Of a stretch of 44,261 bases of DNA, positions 12,998-21,115 are shown piece by piece. The position numbers and the translations under genes are program-made. The stretch is from positions 1 to 44,261 of IMG/VR virus record IMGVR_UViG_3300033553_000042, one strand, 5' to 3'. Numbering within the stretch: position 1 is the first letter of the stretch; every line of letters begins with the position of its first letter. Origin of the DNA: a virus. The notes beneath the pieces were generated by a model. The model did no database searches, had not been told where the DNA came from, and saw only the letters and a list, made by a program, of their open reading frames with translations.

Positions 12998-13236
12998 TGG
13001 CAGGACCGAATGAATGGAGAATAGCCGATGTAGAGCGCAAAGCTGAGAGAGTTGTTAGACGACTCTACGAGGTAGACAATCTTAATCGAGAAGTATCCGA
13101 TTTAGAACGCAAGAACGCAAGTCTAAGAGAGACAATATCAGAGTTGTCTAATACTGTCCGAGAGTTACATGATAACCTAGAGCAATTAGGTAGACGTGTG
13201 GAAGAAATAGCTGAACAGGTGGAGGTTTCACTATGA
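12997..13236 (+). CDS. Small coiled-coil protein (79 aa)
   Basis: Almost entirely a charged coiled coil (NREVSDLERKNASLRETISE, LHDNLEQLGRRVEEI). The start overlaps the preceding stop by one base and its own stop overlaps the next start. A multimerising or scaffold role is likely; the partner is unknown. Confidence 0.7.
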   Translation: MAGPNEWRIADVERKAERVVRRLYEVDNLNREVSDLERKNASLRETISELSNTVRELHDNLEQLGRRVEEIAEQVEVSL

Positions 13237-13427
13237 CATTTTATACGGTAAGTAAGGATGTAGGGGATACAATCCCTAATGGTGTTGAATACCTCCTTGA
13301 TGTCGAGAACAACATCATGGGATTGACTGAAAAAGAGATCTGTGATATGTTCGATATGGAATCCTTATCGGAGGCCCCAGATAAGGGTTTGATGATTGGG
13401 GACTATCCCCACCCGGAGTTTAAATGA
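13233..13427 (+). CDS. Small acidic protein (64 aa)
   Basis: It follows GGAGG and overlaps its neighbours by four bases on each side. Acidic (YLLDVENNIMGLTEKEICDM), no membrane segment, not recognised. Acidic small phage proteins often bind and inhibit host enzymes, which here is only a possibility. Confidence 0.6.
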   Translation: MTFYTVSKDVGDTIPNGVEYLLDVENNIMGLTEKEICDMFDMESLSEAPDKGLMIGDYPHPEFK

Positions 13428-13633
13428 ATAAGAAACAGTTTAAAGAAGCCATCCTCGAAGGTGAATGTGATGGACACCAACCTGTAGTGTCTGATGCTGA
13501 ACTCCAGATCATAGTCAATCAATGCCTAGACGTTGTTAAAGAGCAGGTAAAGAGTCTAGATACAGGTTATCGGGATGGGAGTTGGGTCAGAACTCAAATA
13601 ATAGCTAAAATTGAATCTCTTAAGGTGAAGTAA
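13424..13633 (+). CDS. Small hypothetical protein (69 aa)
   Basis: It overlaps the previous gene (ATGA) and touches the sigma-like gene at TAATG. Helical (LQIIVNQCLDVVKEQVKSLD), with a C-terminal basic helix. Tight coupling to the sigma-like gene might make it a partner, but there is no direct support. Confidence 0.6.
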   Translation: MNKKQFKEAILEGECDGHQPVVSDAELQIIVNQCLDVVKEQVKSLDTGYRDGSWVRTQIIAKIESLKVK

Positions 13634-14238
13634 TGACGGAAGAAGAAGAGATAATCCGACAGGAAGCTAAGAAACATTTCCTTGAATACGGGGATAAAGT
13701 AAAAGCTAAGGTTGGGGAAGACCCTCACAGCTCCTATGATGTCCATAGAGGGTACTTAACCAAGTATGCCTACACCAAGCTAGGTCGTAACTGGCAAGAC
13801 GCTGAGGACGCCGTACAGGCCGCCTATGTGAGTGTCCTTGAAACTGCTAAGGTTAACGAGTTCTTCGTCTTCGGTGGGTTATATAAGATATGGCTTGACC
13901 GGGCTATCCGGGATGTCCGTATTGGAAACCGACGGTCAAATGATCTATTCATTGATAATGATGCAGTTGAGGGGGGTGAGGGTCTAACACTCATAGACTT
14001 AGCGGAATCAGAGGAGCCTCCTACTGAATTACTACTGGAAGTTCAGTCTAAGGTCAATTTCTTAATTGAGAGGACTAATGAACTCCGTCCTAAAGCTAAA
14101 GCTATCATTCGCTTGACCGTCCTATTCGGATATTCCTATAAGGAAGTGGCGAGGATGCTTGAGGTGGATGTTAAGCGAGTAGAGAATACTCTCGGTTACT
14201 TTAAGAAAATCTACAGTGAGGAGAACGGAAGTGAGTAG
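13633..14238 (+). CDS. Sigma-70-family (ECF-like) sigma factor
   Basis: A 201-residue protein with two sigma-like domains. Residues about 45-95 resemble region 2: NWQDAEDAVQAAYVSVLETA, then FVFGGLYKIWLDRAIRDV. Residues about 145-195 resemble region 4, with a helix-turn-helix (RLTVLFGYSYKEVARMLEVD followed by VKRVENTLGYFKKIY). ECF factors have just these two domains and this size. It would redirect host RNA polymerase to phage promoters, which suits a phage with no polymerase of its own; the bipartite repeats at 1656, 5880 and 34159 are candidate targets. AGGTGAAG gives the start. Confidence 0.78.
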   Translation: MTEEEEIIRQEAKKHFLEYGDKVKAKVGEDPHSSYDVHRGYLTKYAYTKLGRNWQDAEDAVQAAYVSVLETAKVNEFFVFGGLYKIWLDRAIRDVRIGNRRSNDLFIDNDAVEGGEGLTLIDLAESEEPPTELLLEVQSKVNFLIERTNELRPKAKAIIRLTVLFGYSYKEVARMLEVDVKRVENTLGYFKKIYSEENGSE

Positions 14239-14479
14239 TTGGAAATATAAAAACAGAGAACAATTGGTATCTGCCAAGGCGGCATTCTTCCTGACAATGG
14301 AGAAGCTCAACTATCAGATTGATAACGCGGAAACTCAGTTACACTGGATAAACCACTATCTAGCCATTCTAAATAAGCCTGAGAAGCTGACCGTCAAACA
14401 GATAGAAGAGAAACTTGGATTTAAGGTTCATATTGTATCGGAGGACGGAGAAGTTTTAGGGGGCAAAGGTGGTGAATGA
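14231..14479 (+). CDS. Small hypothetical protein (82 aa), GTG start
   Basis: GAGGAG lies seven bases before GTG at 14231, overlapping the sigma gene end; an earlier GTG at 14216 has no such site. Mostly helical (LVSAKAAFFLTMEKLNYQID) with a short C-terminal basic-acidic region. Possible regulator of the sigma-like factor by position only. Confidence 0.65.
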   Translation: MSSWKYKNREQLVSAKAAFFLTMEKLNYQIDNAETQLHWINHYLAILNKPEKLTVKQIEEKLGFKVHIVSEDGEVLGGKGGE

Positions 14480-14663
14480 TAAGAGGAATCTCATATATGC
14501 ATTCAACACCGTAATAGCTATAGCAAGGCTGTCTGATTGCGGGGATTTACACCATAAAAAGAGTCAGCTCCATGCTCGAGATGAACTCTGCCCCGTTCTG
14601 TACGAGTTAGAGCTGAGTATACACCTCCTAAGTGTGTACCTTCAGAAGGAAGTTGGTTTGTAA
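14469..14663 (+). CDS. Small helical protein (64 aa), GTG start
   Basis: Two adjacent GTG codons (14469, 14472) inside the end of the previous gene; GGGGGCAAAG lies upstream. Helical with three cysteine or histidine patches (LSDCGDLHHKKSQLHARDEL). Not recognised. Confidence 0.55.
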   Translation: MVNDKRNLIYAFNTVIAIARLSDCGDLHHKKSQLHARDELCPVLYELELSIHLLSVYLQKEVGL

Positions 14664-14678
14664 GTGTTATTATTCAGG

Positions 14679-14697
14679 GTATTTTAGCTAAAAATAC
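14679..14697 (+). other. AT-rich hairpin in intergenic gap
   Basis: GTATTTT pairs with AAAATAC around loop AGCTA, in the 62-base gap before the next gene. Weakly stable; a processing site or chance. Confidence 0.25.
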
Positions 14698-14725
14698 TAT
14701 ATTAAGAGTACAGAGGGAGTAAGAT

Positions 14726-14926
14726 GTGGGAGAAGAAGCTGATATACTTATAAACCGTATGATGGGGTTTGGGAGAACACATTTCACCACTAAGCGTAAC
14801 CCTATTACCAGCTATATGTGTAAAGGCTGTGGAAAGGATAGTCTCCATTGGAAACAAATTACAGTAGGTTGGAGATTGTTCGACGACTCAGACACAATGC
14901 ACACATGTTCCGGATTTAAGAGATAA
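14726..14926 (+). CDS. Small zinc-ribbon-like protein (66 aa)
   Basis: A GTG start with GAGGGAG six bases upstream. Cys-x2-Cys (MCKGCGKD) and a later His-x-Cys (MHTCSGF) suggest one zinc site. It lies just ahead of the DNA polymerase gene. Role unknown. Confidence 0.6.
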   Translation: MGEEADILINRMMGFGRTHFTTKRNPITSYMCKGCGKDSLHWKQITVGWRLFDDSDTMHTCSGFKR

Positions 14927-14929
14927 TAC

Positions 14930-14998
14930 ATGAAAGACATTTGGATAGGAGAAGTTTATTATGGAGTTGACACAGGAGCATGCGAGGCACTCTTATGA
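14930..14998 (+). CDS. Possible 22-residue leader peptide before DNA polymerase
   Basis: An ATG frame beginning MKDIWIGEVYYGVDTGACEA ends at a TGA overlapping the polymerase ATG. Its ribosome site is weak. If translated it would couple polymerase synthesis to a leader peptide. It could equally be chance. Confidence 0.25.
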   Translation: MKDIWIGEVYYGVDTGACEALL

Positions 14999-16911
14999 CT
15001 GTTTGGGTCGGTGATTTAGAAGCAGACGGTTTACTTGATACCGCGACAGTGGTACATTGTGGAGTGTTCAAGAATACACACACCCACGAGGTTAGAAAAT
15101 TCTATCCTCCCCCTTTTGAAGGAGGAGACACTTATTTCCTACACAACATGATTGAGTTCTTAAAGACGGTTGATACGTTAGTAATGCATAATGGCTTACA
15201 ATACGACTTACCCCTCCTTGAGAAGTTATACGGATACAAGTACGAAGGAAATAAGATAGATACATTAGTTTGGTCGAGGATGCTTAAGCCTAAGCGTGCA
15301 ACACCATACATGTGCCCCGTTAAGAATAGACCTCATTCTATTCTTGTCTGGGGATATAGAGTTGGGCTAGGAAAGCCTGACCACGATGACTGGTCGCAGT
15401 TTTCTATGGATATGCTTCATAGATGCACACAGGATGTGGAGATTGGTCACCTTGTCTACAATGAGTTACTTGCAGAGATTCAGGGTAACGACTGGCAAAG
15501 CGCCTCATGGCTGAACCACCGTCTCTTTGAGATATTAGGAAAGCAAGAACGACATGGATGGCTAGTAGACAGGGAGTGGATGGACTTTTGCATCCACATG
15601 GCAACACGATGGATAGATAAGATAGATCTTGTATTAGCTCCAAGACTCCCCTTAGTTCTGGTTATAAAAGAAACTAAGACTAAGGGTGAATATAAATATG
15701 TCAAAGAGCCTTTCCTGAAATCAGGAGAGTATAAGTCGAACATTATCGAATGGTGTAATACGGTGGGATGGATTCCTGAAGAACGTATTGTTGGAGGGCC
15801 ATTTTCCCGAGTGTTGTACAGACCTCTTGACCCGGCGTCGAGAGTTGAAGCTATTGCTTATTTATTAGGTGATGGCTGGATTCCGAAGGATTGGAACACA
15901 GATGACGATGGTAAAAGGACGAGTCCAAAATTTACTAAGGACGACCCCTTCGAGGGTCTAACCGGACGAGAAGGGAAACTGCTTGCCAAGCGTGTCCAGA
16001 TTCGACACCGTCGTTCATCTGTGGAGGGACTAATTAAGTTAATAAGGAAAGATGGGAGGATAACATCTCGCGTCACTAACTTAGCAGAGACAGGAAGAGC
16101 CACACATGGAGGTGTGGTCAATATCCCCAACGCTGAGAATTTCTTTGGTTCTTGGATGAGGAAGATATTTACAGTACCAGATGATAAGGTACTAATTGGC
16201 TGTGACGCAGATAGTTGTCAAGCAAGAATGGGAGCCAGTAGAGTTAAAAATGATGCGTACACTCGTACCATCCTCGAAGGTAACAAACAAAACAAAACAA
16301 CAATTCACTTTTTAAACCAGAAGGCTTTACTTGAAGAAGGCTTAGACGTTCCGTATGGGAACTGTAAGAATCTACAATTTGCTTTTATGTTTGGAGCGAC
16401 AGATAATAAACTCGGTGCTATGGTGCTTGGAGACAAGGACACTGGGGCCGCTGTAAGAAGAGCCTTGTTTAAGGCTAACCCCGGTTTGGAGGAAACCATT
16501 GAAGAGCTCACTAAAGAGTGGGAAAGCAATGCACTCGTCCGTAGTAATGATTGGGGTAAGAAAGAATACTACAATGGTTGGATTAGAGGCTTAGATGGAA
16601 GACCTATCTTTATCGACAGTCCACATAAAATCTTTGTGTATATGTTGCAATCAGATGAAGCGATTGTAATGGCGACAGCCTATGTTTTTCTATACGACTG
16701 GTTAATATCAGAAGGTTATATATGGGGAGAAGATTGGGCTTATGTAACATGGTATCACGACGAATACCAGATAGAATGTAAACCGGAACATCAGGAACGT
16801 ATTAAGTTCTTAGCTGAACAGGCTATTAATGCGGCTGGTGAATATTATGACTTATACATCCCTCAAATTGGGGAGGCTGCTATAGGCAGGAACTGGAAGG
16901 AAACCCATTAA
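14995..16911 (+). CDS. Family A DNA polymerase with 3'-5' exonuclease (T7-like)
   Basis: The replicative polymerase, 638 residues. Exonuclease motifs: GDLEADG (Asp-x-Glu), MHNGLQYDLPLL and the Asp in TQDVEIGHLVYNELL. Polymerase motif A is DADSCQARMGA, motif B KNLQFAFMFGATDNKLG, motif C WYHDEYQIE. Compared with T7 gp5, the motif A Glu (Glu480) is Gln, and the motif B Tyr526 and Tyr530 are both Phe. ATG 14995 has GAGG eight bases upstream; an ATG at 14980 in frame has a ribosome site too close. It works with the primase-helicase upstream; thioredoxin use cannot be judged. Confidence 0.95.
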   Translation: MTVWVGDLEADGLLDTATVVHCGVFKNTHTHEVRKFYPPPFEGGDTYFLHNMIEFLKTVDTLVMHNGLQYDLPLLEKLYGYKYEGNKIDTLVWSRMLKPKRATPYMCPVKNRPHSILVWGYRVGLGKPDHDDWSQFSMDMLHRCTQDVEIGHLVYNELLAEIQGNDWQSASWLNHRLFEILGKQERHGWLVDREWMDFCIHMATRWIDKIDLVLAPRLPLVLVIKETKTKGEYKYVKEPFLKSGEYKSNIIEWCNTVGWIPEERIVGGPFSRVLYRPLDPASRVEAIAYLLGDGWIPKDWNTDDDGKRTSPKFTKDDPFEGLTGREGKLLAKRVQIRHRRSSVEGLIKLIRKDGRITSRVTNLAETGRATHGGVVNIPNAENFFGSWMRKIFTVPDDKVLIGCDADSCQARMGASRVKNDAYTRTILEGNKQNKTTIHFLNQKALLEEGLDVPYGNCKNLQFAFMFGATDNKLGAMVLGDKDTGAAVRRALFKANPGLEETIEELTKEWESNALVRSNDWGKKEYYNGWIRGLDGRPIFIDSPHKIFVYMLQSDEAIVMATAYVFLYDWLISEGYIWGEDWAYVTWYHDEYQIECKPEHQERIKFLAEQAINAAGEYYDLYIPQIGEAAIGRNWKETH

Positions 16912-17081
16912 TGATATTAGGAGTAGAAAGAAGAATTGAATTCTATGAATTATCAAAACCACTCATTGAGTTCTTAAACAATAATTGTCATCCACATATG
17001 TCAATTCACATCACATCAACACAGTCTACACTATTAGAGGGTATTGCCGCACTAAATACGGAAGAGCCTATAAAGGACTAA
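16911..17081 (+). CDS. Small phage protein (56 aa)
   Basis: Starts at TAATG overlapping the polymerase stop. It reads MILGVERRIEFYELSKPLIE, then LNNNCHPHMSIHITSTQSTL and a short acidic tail, a compact alpha-beta protein. The Cys-His-Pro-His run might bind metal. Placement after the polymerase suggests a replication-linked job; none is known to me. Confidence 0.65.
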   Translation: MILGVERRIEFYELSKPLIEFLNNNCHPHMSIHITSTQSTLLEGIAALNTEEPIKD

Positions 17082-17083
17082 AC

Positions 17084-17299
17084 ATGGATATACAAAAAGA
17101 GCTAGACAACCTAGCTAAAGACCAACAAAAAGTAAGTAACAAATACGGGAAGCGTTTCAATCGTTTCTATCAAAACACTGTGGCTACTATCGCTAGTAAC
17201 ACACGTATCATTGACCAAGCTAAGCAAGCTAATCAAGTTCAGGATAAGAACTTGGTTGAAGTAGTAGAAGCTCTAGCAATAATTAACTACGAGGTATAG
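17084..17299 (+). CDS. Small helical protein (71 aa)
   Basis: AAGGAC lies five bases before the ATG at 17084; an upstream in-frame start at 16985 would overlap the preceding gene and is unlikely. Polar helices rich in Gln, Asn and Lys (KELDNLAKDQQKVSNKYGKR). It sits directly before SSB. Confidence 0.65.
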   Translation: MDIQKELDNLAKDQQKVSNKYGKRFNRFYQNTVATIASNTRIIDQAKQANQVQDKNLVEVVEALAIINYEV

Positions 17300-17300
17300 T

Positions 17301-18035
17301 ATGGCTTTTAATGCAAATGAACGAAATGGTGGAGGCGGGTATACACCCCCTGAAGCCCTAGCAGCAAAGAACTACCCAGCACGTCTGGTCCAGCTAGTAT
17401 TACTGGGTTTACAACCTCAACGTCCTTTTCAGGGCAATGCTAAACCCCCCGCTGAAGCAATGTATGTAGGCTATGAACTCTCTCATGAGTTTATGACGGA
17501 TGAAGACGGTCAACCTGATGGCTCTAAGCCGCGTTGGGTTGGTGAGGACTTCCCTTTCTATAGCCTTGACGCTGACCGTGCAAAGAGCACGCTACGCTAT
17601 CATGCTTTGGATCCCGAAGGAACTACTGGCGGCGACTGGCTTAAATTAGCCGGAGCTGCCTGTCAAGTGACCCTCACTAAAGAGCCTCGTAAAGGCCATG
17701 AAGGTCAGTTCGTCAACTACATATCAAACGTAACAGGTGCTATGGAAGCTCCCGGCTATACACAGCCCGAGCTTGTAAACCCTATCCGTATCTTTGATAT
17801 TGATGAACCCGACATGGAAGTGTTCGCTAAGCTTCCCAAGTGGATGCAGGATAAGGTTTCTTCTAATCTAAACTTTGAAGGGAGTGCTCTTCAGGCAGCA
17901 TTAGCGGCCTCTGGTAACACTCCAGAAGATAAACCTAAGCCAACCCCAGCACCAACCCCAGCTCCGGCTCCTTCCCAGCCAGCAGCTCCTAAAGCCCCAC
18001 CTAAGCCTCCGGCTCCTAGTGCCCCCAACAGTTAA
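17301..18035 (+). CDS. Single-stranded DNA-binding protein
   Basis: A 244-residue protein. Residues 20-190 look like an OB-type core (YPARLVQLVLLGLQPQRPF, YVGYELSHEFMTDEDG, VTLTKEPRKGHEGQFVNYIS) as in phage SSBs. The C-terminal 45 residues are a Pro/Ala/Lys linker (PTPAPTPAPAPSQPAAP) ending APSAPNS; a typical acidic tip is missing. Placed between polymerase and 5' exonuclease, as expected for coating the lagging strand. It ends in a C-run overlapping the next gene by 17 bases. Confidence 0.8.
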   Translation: MAFNANERNGGGGYTPPEALAAKNYPARLVQLVLLGLQPQRPFQGNAKPPAEAMYVGYELSHEFMTDEDGQPDGSKPRWVGEDFPFYSLDADRAKSTLRYHALDPEGTTGGDWLKLAGAACQVTLTKEPRKGHEGQFVNYISNVTGAMEAPGYTQPELVNPIRIFDIDEPDMEVFAKLPKWMQDKVSSNLNFEGSALQAALAASGNTPEDKPKPTPAPTPAPAPSQPAAPKAPPKPPAPSAPNS

Positions 18036-18906
18036 GGACCTGCTTCCTTTACTCGATGCGGATATTCTAGCTTACGAGAGCTGCTTTTCAGGACAAATCA
18101 AGGAGGAGGATGGTACAATCTCTGTACTACCCTTCTACCTTGTTTCTGATGCTGTTGACCAGAAAGTTGTAGAGTTAATGAAGACCCTAGGCACACGTCT
18201 AGAGCCAATCATGTACCTCTCAGGGGAAACCAACTTTAGGGATGACGTTGCTAAACGTAAAGGATATAAAGCTAATCGAGACCCTTCCAAGAAACCCTAC
18301 CACCTAGCTAATGTACGAGCTTACATTACGTCCCGTTATAACACCTATACCTCTGTTGGCTGTGAAGCTGACGATCTCATGTGTATATCTCAGACTGAGA
18401 ACCTCAAATTACCACGGATTAATTTCAATCCTGAGTTAGCTGAGACGGTTATATGTACGAGGGATAAGGATTTACGTCAATGTATGGGTTGGCATTACGG
18501 GTGGGAAGTTGGGAATCAAGCTGAGTATAAGCTCCGATGGGTGGATGAGTTGGGGACACTTACACCTACCCTCTCGGGGAAAATACTCAAATCCGGGGAA
18601 CCCTCTCAGGCTCTTAAGAAGTTGGAAGGTACTGGCCTTAAGTGGTTCTACGCTCAACTCCTTATCGGAGATAGTACCGACAATATTCCGGGACTTAAGG
18701 GGGCTGGGGCTTCAAAAGCCTATGCACTCTTGGATGGACAGATGGATGAACAGGGTATGTTGCAAGTCTGTATTGACGAATACACTAAAGTCTACGGGGG
18801 TACGTGGAGAGATGAGTTGATGGAACAGGCTCACTTGGTGTATATGCTGAGAGAACGACTACCTGACGGAAGTCTTAAATATTGGGAGATACCTAATGAG
18901 ATATAG
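18019..18906 (+). CDS. 5'-3' exonuclease / flap endonuclease
   Basis: A 295-residue FEN-like nuclease that would remove primers and degrade host DNA. Motifs: LLDADILAYE (metal Asp), YKANRD, GCEADDLMCI (acidic pair), VICTRDKDLRQ and IGDSTDNIPGLKGAGASKAY (metal Asps plus helix-hairpin-helix), as in T5/T7 nucleases. The only usable start is GTG 18019, inside the SSB gene, with no visible ribosome site (CCTCCGGCTCCTA upstream). Coupled start or a +1 frameshift at the CCCCC run, giving an SSB-nuclease fusion, are both possible. Confidence 0.9.
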   Translation: MPPTVKDLLPLLDADILAYESCFSGQIKEEDGTISVLPFYLVSDAVDQKVVELMKTLGTRLEPIMYLSGETNFRDDVAKRKGYKANRDPSKKPYHLANVRAYITSRYNTYTSVGCEADDLMCISQTENLKLPRINFNPELAETVICTRDKDLRQCMGWHYGWEVGNQAEYKLRWVDELGTLTPTLSGKILKSGEPSQALKKLEGTGLKWFYAQLLIGDSTDNIPGLKGAGASKAYALLDGQMDEQGMLQVCIDEYTKVYGGTWRDELMEQAHLVYMLRERLPDGSLKYWEIPNEI

Positions 18907-19048
18907 ACTATACGGAGATGTTTCGGTCGTTAATGAGGATGATTGGGGAGAGATGGATAACAACCTCCCTTACTACGACGACTACGCAGTAGTGGATATT
19001 CCTGATATTATCGTTGAACACATTGAGGCAGAGGTATTAGGAAAATGA
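18896..19048 (+). CDS. Small acidic protein (50 aa)
   Basis: Overlaps the exonuclease end by 11 bases and the next gene by four. Very acidic and tyrosine-rich (DDWGEMDNNLPYYDDYAVVD). Could mimic DNA or bind a basic partner; not recognised. Confidence 0.6.
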   Translation: MRYRLYGDVSVVNEDDWGEMDNNLPYYDDYAVVDIPDIIVEHIEAEVLGK

Positions 19049-19248
19049 CGGAGTATATAACGTTAGACGACCTAATATCCTGTAGGGACGCTATGGATAG
19101 GGAGGACATTCCCTACAGGGGTAGACGTGTGGTTTATCAAGGAAAGGATGGTGGAATGTATGAGTTATCTATGGATGAGGATATGACCCTAGAACAGATC
19201 TTTAACATGCCAGATTGGTTAGTGGGGTTAATGTATAATGCCCGGTAA
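19045..19248 (+). CDS. Small hypothetical protein (67 aa)
   Basis: ATGA overlap with the gene before, TTAGGAAA as ribosome site. Reads MTEYITLDDLISCRDAMDRE with an acidic C-terminal half (SMDEDMTLEQIF). It overlaps the HNH gene by 11 bases. Confidence 0.6.
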   Translation: MTEYITLDDLISCRDAMDREDIPYRGRRVVYQGKDGGMYELSMDEDMTLEQIFNMPDWLVGLMYNAR

Positions 19249-19651
19249 GAAGACACATAACGGTGGGGTATGGACTCCTGCAAGATTTAATTCGTTCATT
19301 ACCTCCACACTCCGGAGGGCTACAGCTCGATGGGGACCAAAAAACGAGGCTAAGAAGTATGCTAGACATGTCTGTAAACTTCCCAATGAGAAGGGTCGAC
19401 TGGTATTTCATAGTGTATGTCAACACTGTGCAAGTATTATCCCTGAGACAACATCAAAGGTAGACCACATAGACCCAGTAGTAGACCCAGCAATAGGTTT
19501 TACTACGTGGGATGATAAAATCGAGAGAATGTTCTGTGAGGTAGAGGGATTTCAAGTGCTATGCCCCTGTTGCCATGATGAAAAGACAGCTTCGGAGAGG
19601 AAAGTCTCTACGGAGAGGAAGAGGAGGGAGCGTAATCAAGACGTGTACTAA
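19238..19651 (+). CDS. HNH endonuclease
   Basis: 137 residues. VCQHCASIIP ... VDHIDPVVD ... FQVLCPCCHDEKTASE shows the HNH core (His-Ile-Asp-Pro) held by two Cys-x2-Cys zinc pairs. The N-terminal basic part (FITSTLRRATARWGPK) would bind DNA. It is a stand-alone gene inside the replication block, so it may be a homing nuclease or help recombination or packaging; no intron or intein disrupts its neighbours. Confidence 0.88.
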   Translation: MPGKKTHNGGVWTPARFNSFITSTLRRATARWGPKNEAKKYARHVCKLPNEKGRLVFHSVCQHCASIIPETTSKVDHIDPVVDPAIGFTTWDDKIERMFCEVEGFQVLCPCCHDEKTASERKVSTERKRRERNQDVY

Positions 19652-19721
19652 GTGCGGGTAACAGGTTAGCTAAAGGGCAATTAGTTATTTAAATACCAAT
19701 AATTGAGGAAGGAGAGATCAA

Positions 19722-20033
19722 TTGGAACAGAACGAAAACGAAGAGAGCGAGGTGTTTTATGCACATAACAATACGAAAACGAATCCGTCATTATTTAACG
19801 ACGTGGAAGAATCAGATTTACGTCATGCTAATCGCGGCGCAATTATGGCTAATATATTTGAGCGATTCACTACGGAGAATGCAGCAGGGGTTAAGCAATT
19901 ACTCCCTAAAGACTTCTCCACTATGACTAGGGACATGGATGCCTACCTAACAAGTATCCCCAGTCCTGAACGTGGAAAGGCCAAGCAGTATATGAGAAAG
20001 CACTTAACGGAAAGAGGTTATTATGCAGCCTAA
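19722..20033 (+). CDS. Hypothetical protein, TTG start (103 aa)
   Basis: AAGGAGAG lies six bases before TTG 19722, an excellent ribosome site that decides this unusual start. Polar and acidic at the N-terminus, with helices later (RGAIMANIFERFTTENAAGV, ERGKAKQYMRKHLTERG). It overlaps the exonuclease gene by 11 bases. Not recognised. Confidence 0.65.
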   Translation: MEQNENEESEVFYAHNNTKTNPSLFNDVEESDLRHANRGAIMANIFERFTTENAAGVKQLLPKDFSTMTRDMDAYLTSIPSPERGKAKQYMRKHLTERGYYAA

Positions 20034-20811
20034 AATATTACATCTGGATATTGAAACGGCCCCTGTATTAGCGTGGGTGTGGTCCCTCTTTAAACCTATG
20101 ATTGCCATAGGGCAGATAGAGAAAGACTGGCACATGCTCTGTTGGGCAGCTAAGTGGCACGGTAAGAAGGGAATCATTAAGGACGCTATCTGGTTTCATA
20201 CAGGTAACGGTAAGTTCTCTAAGAAAGCTGAACTTAAGATGGTTAAACATCTGTGGGATATGCTAGATGAGGCAGATATCGTTGTCGCTCATAATGGAGA
20301 CCGCTTTGATGTAGCTAAGGCTAATGCTAAGTTCTTTGAGTATGGCCTTACACCACCAAGCCCCTTCAAGGTTGTTGATACATTGAAGGTAGCTAGAAGT
20401 CGATTTAAGTTCACCTCTAATAAGTTAGATTATATTATCAAACTGAAAGAGAAAGGTGGAAAGCTTAAAACAGATTTTGACTTATGGCTAGATGTCATGA
20501 AGGGGGACGTTAAACAATGTAAGCGTATGTTGAAGTATAACATTGAGGATGTGATAATCCTTGAAGAGATATACATTGACATGCTTCCTTGGATAAGTAA
20601 TCACCCTAACGTAGGGGCGTACAGTGCCAAAGAAGTCGTACAGTGTTCAGCCTGTGGTTGTGAAGAGGTTCAGTATAGAGGGTTCTCATATACAACTGCT
20701 AGTAAATTCCAGAGGTTCCTTTGTAATGGATGTGGACATTGGGGACAGCTTGGACGAAATTTATTACCCTCATCAAAGAGACAGGAGCTTGGACGAAATG
20801 CAGCAAAATAA
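20023..20811 (+). CDS. RNase H-fold 3'-5' exonuclease with zinc ribbon
   Basis: 262 residues. LHLDIETAP (Asp-x-Glu), VVAHNGDRFDV and KYNIEDVIILEEIY (Tyr-x3-Asp) are the three DEDD exonuclease motifs of the DnaQ/YprB-type RNase H fold. A C-terminal zinc ribbon is visible (CSACGCEE and CNGCGHWG). It may process replication or recombination ends separately from the polymerase proofreading domain. The start overlaps the preceding gene; the end overlaps the DUF3310-like gene. Confidence 0.85.
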   Translation: MQPKILHLDIETAPVLAWVWSLFKPMIAIGQIEKDWHMLCWAAKWHGKKGIIKDAIWFHTGNGKFSKKAELKMVKHLWDMLDEADIVVAHNGDRFDVAKANAKFFEYGLTPPSPFKVVDTLKVARSRFKFTSNKLDYIIKLKEKGGKLKTDFDLWLDVMKGDVKQCKRMLKYNIEDVIILEEIYIDMLPWISNHPNVGAYSAKEVVQCSACGCEEVQYRGFSYTTASKFQRFLCNGCGHWGQLGRNLLPSSKRQELGRNAAK

Positions 20812-21115
20812 AGGACCTTTTATACCCATAAAAGCGCTAAGCGAATCGGAGCTGGCTATGTATCAGGAGAGCTCTAGTATACCAAAACCTACATTAAACA
20901 ACGGACTCACCGCTTCTTACTATGAACTCCCTGAAGGGGCAACCGAGTTGAAGCATCTTATCTTCTATAAGGCCATGAACGGCCAGATAGCTGAGATATT
21001 CCGGAGTACCTATCGGTATGAGGATTGTCCTCACAGTGATAAGAGACGTAATCTGAATAAGATTATAGCTTACGCTCAACAGGAGCTAGAGAGGTTAGAT
21101 CTTTATGAAAAATGA
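20798..21115 (+). CDS. DUF3310-like protein
   Basis: 105 residues from ATG 20798, with GGAG about ten bases upstream; longer in-frame starts lie deep in the exonuclease gene. SYYELPEGATELKHLIFYKA, IFRSTYRYE and LNKIIAYAQQELERL follow the phage DUF3310 layout (sometimes called nucleotide kinase, without proof of activity), though the usual Gly-Asn before the IFK-type segment is replaced here. Its place before RNR fits nucleotide metabolism. Confidence 0.6.
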   Translation: MQQNKGPFIPIKALSESELAMYQESSSIPKPTLNNGLTASYYELPEGATELKHLIFYKAMNGQIAEIFRSTYRYEDCPHSDKRRNLNKIIAYAQQELERLDLYEK

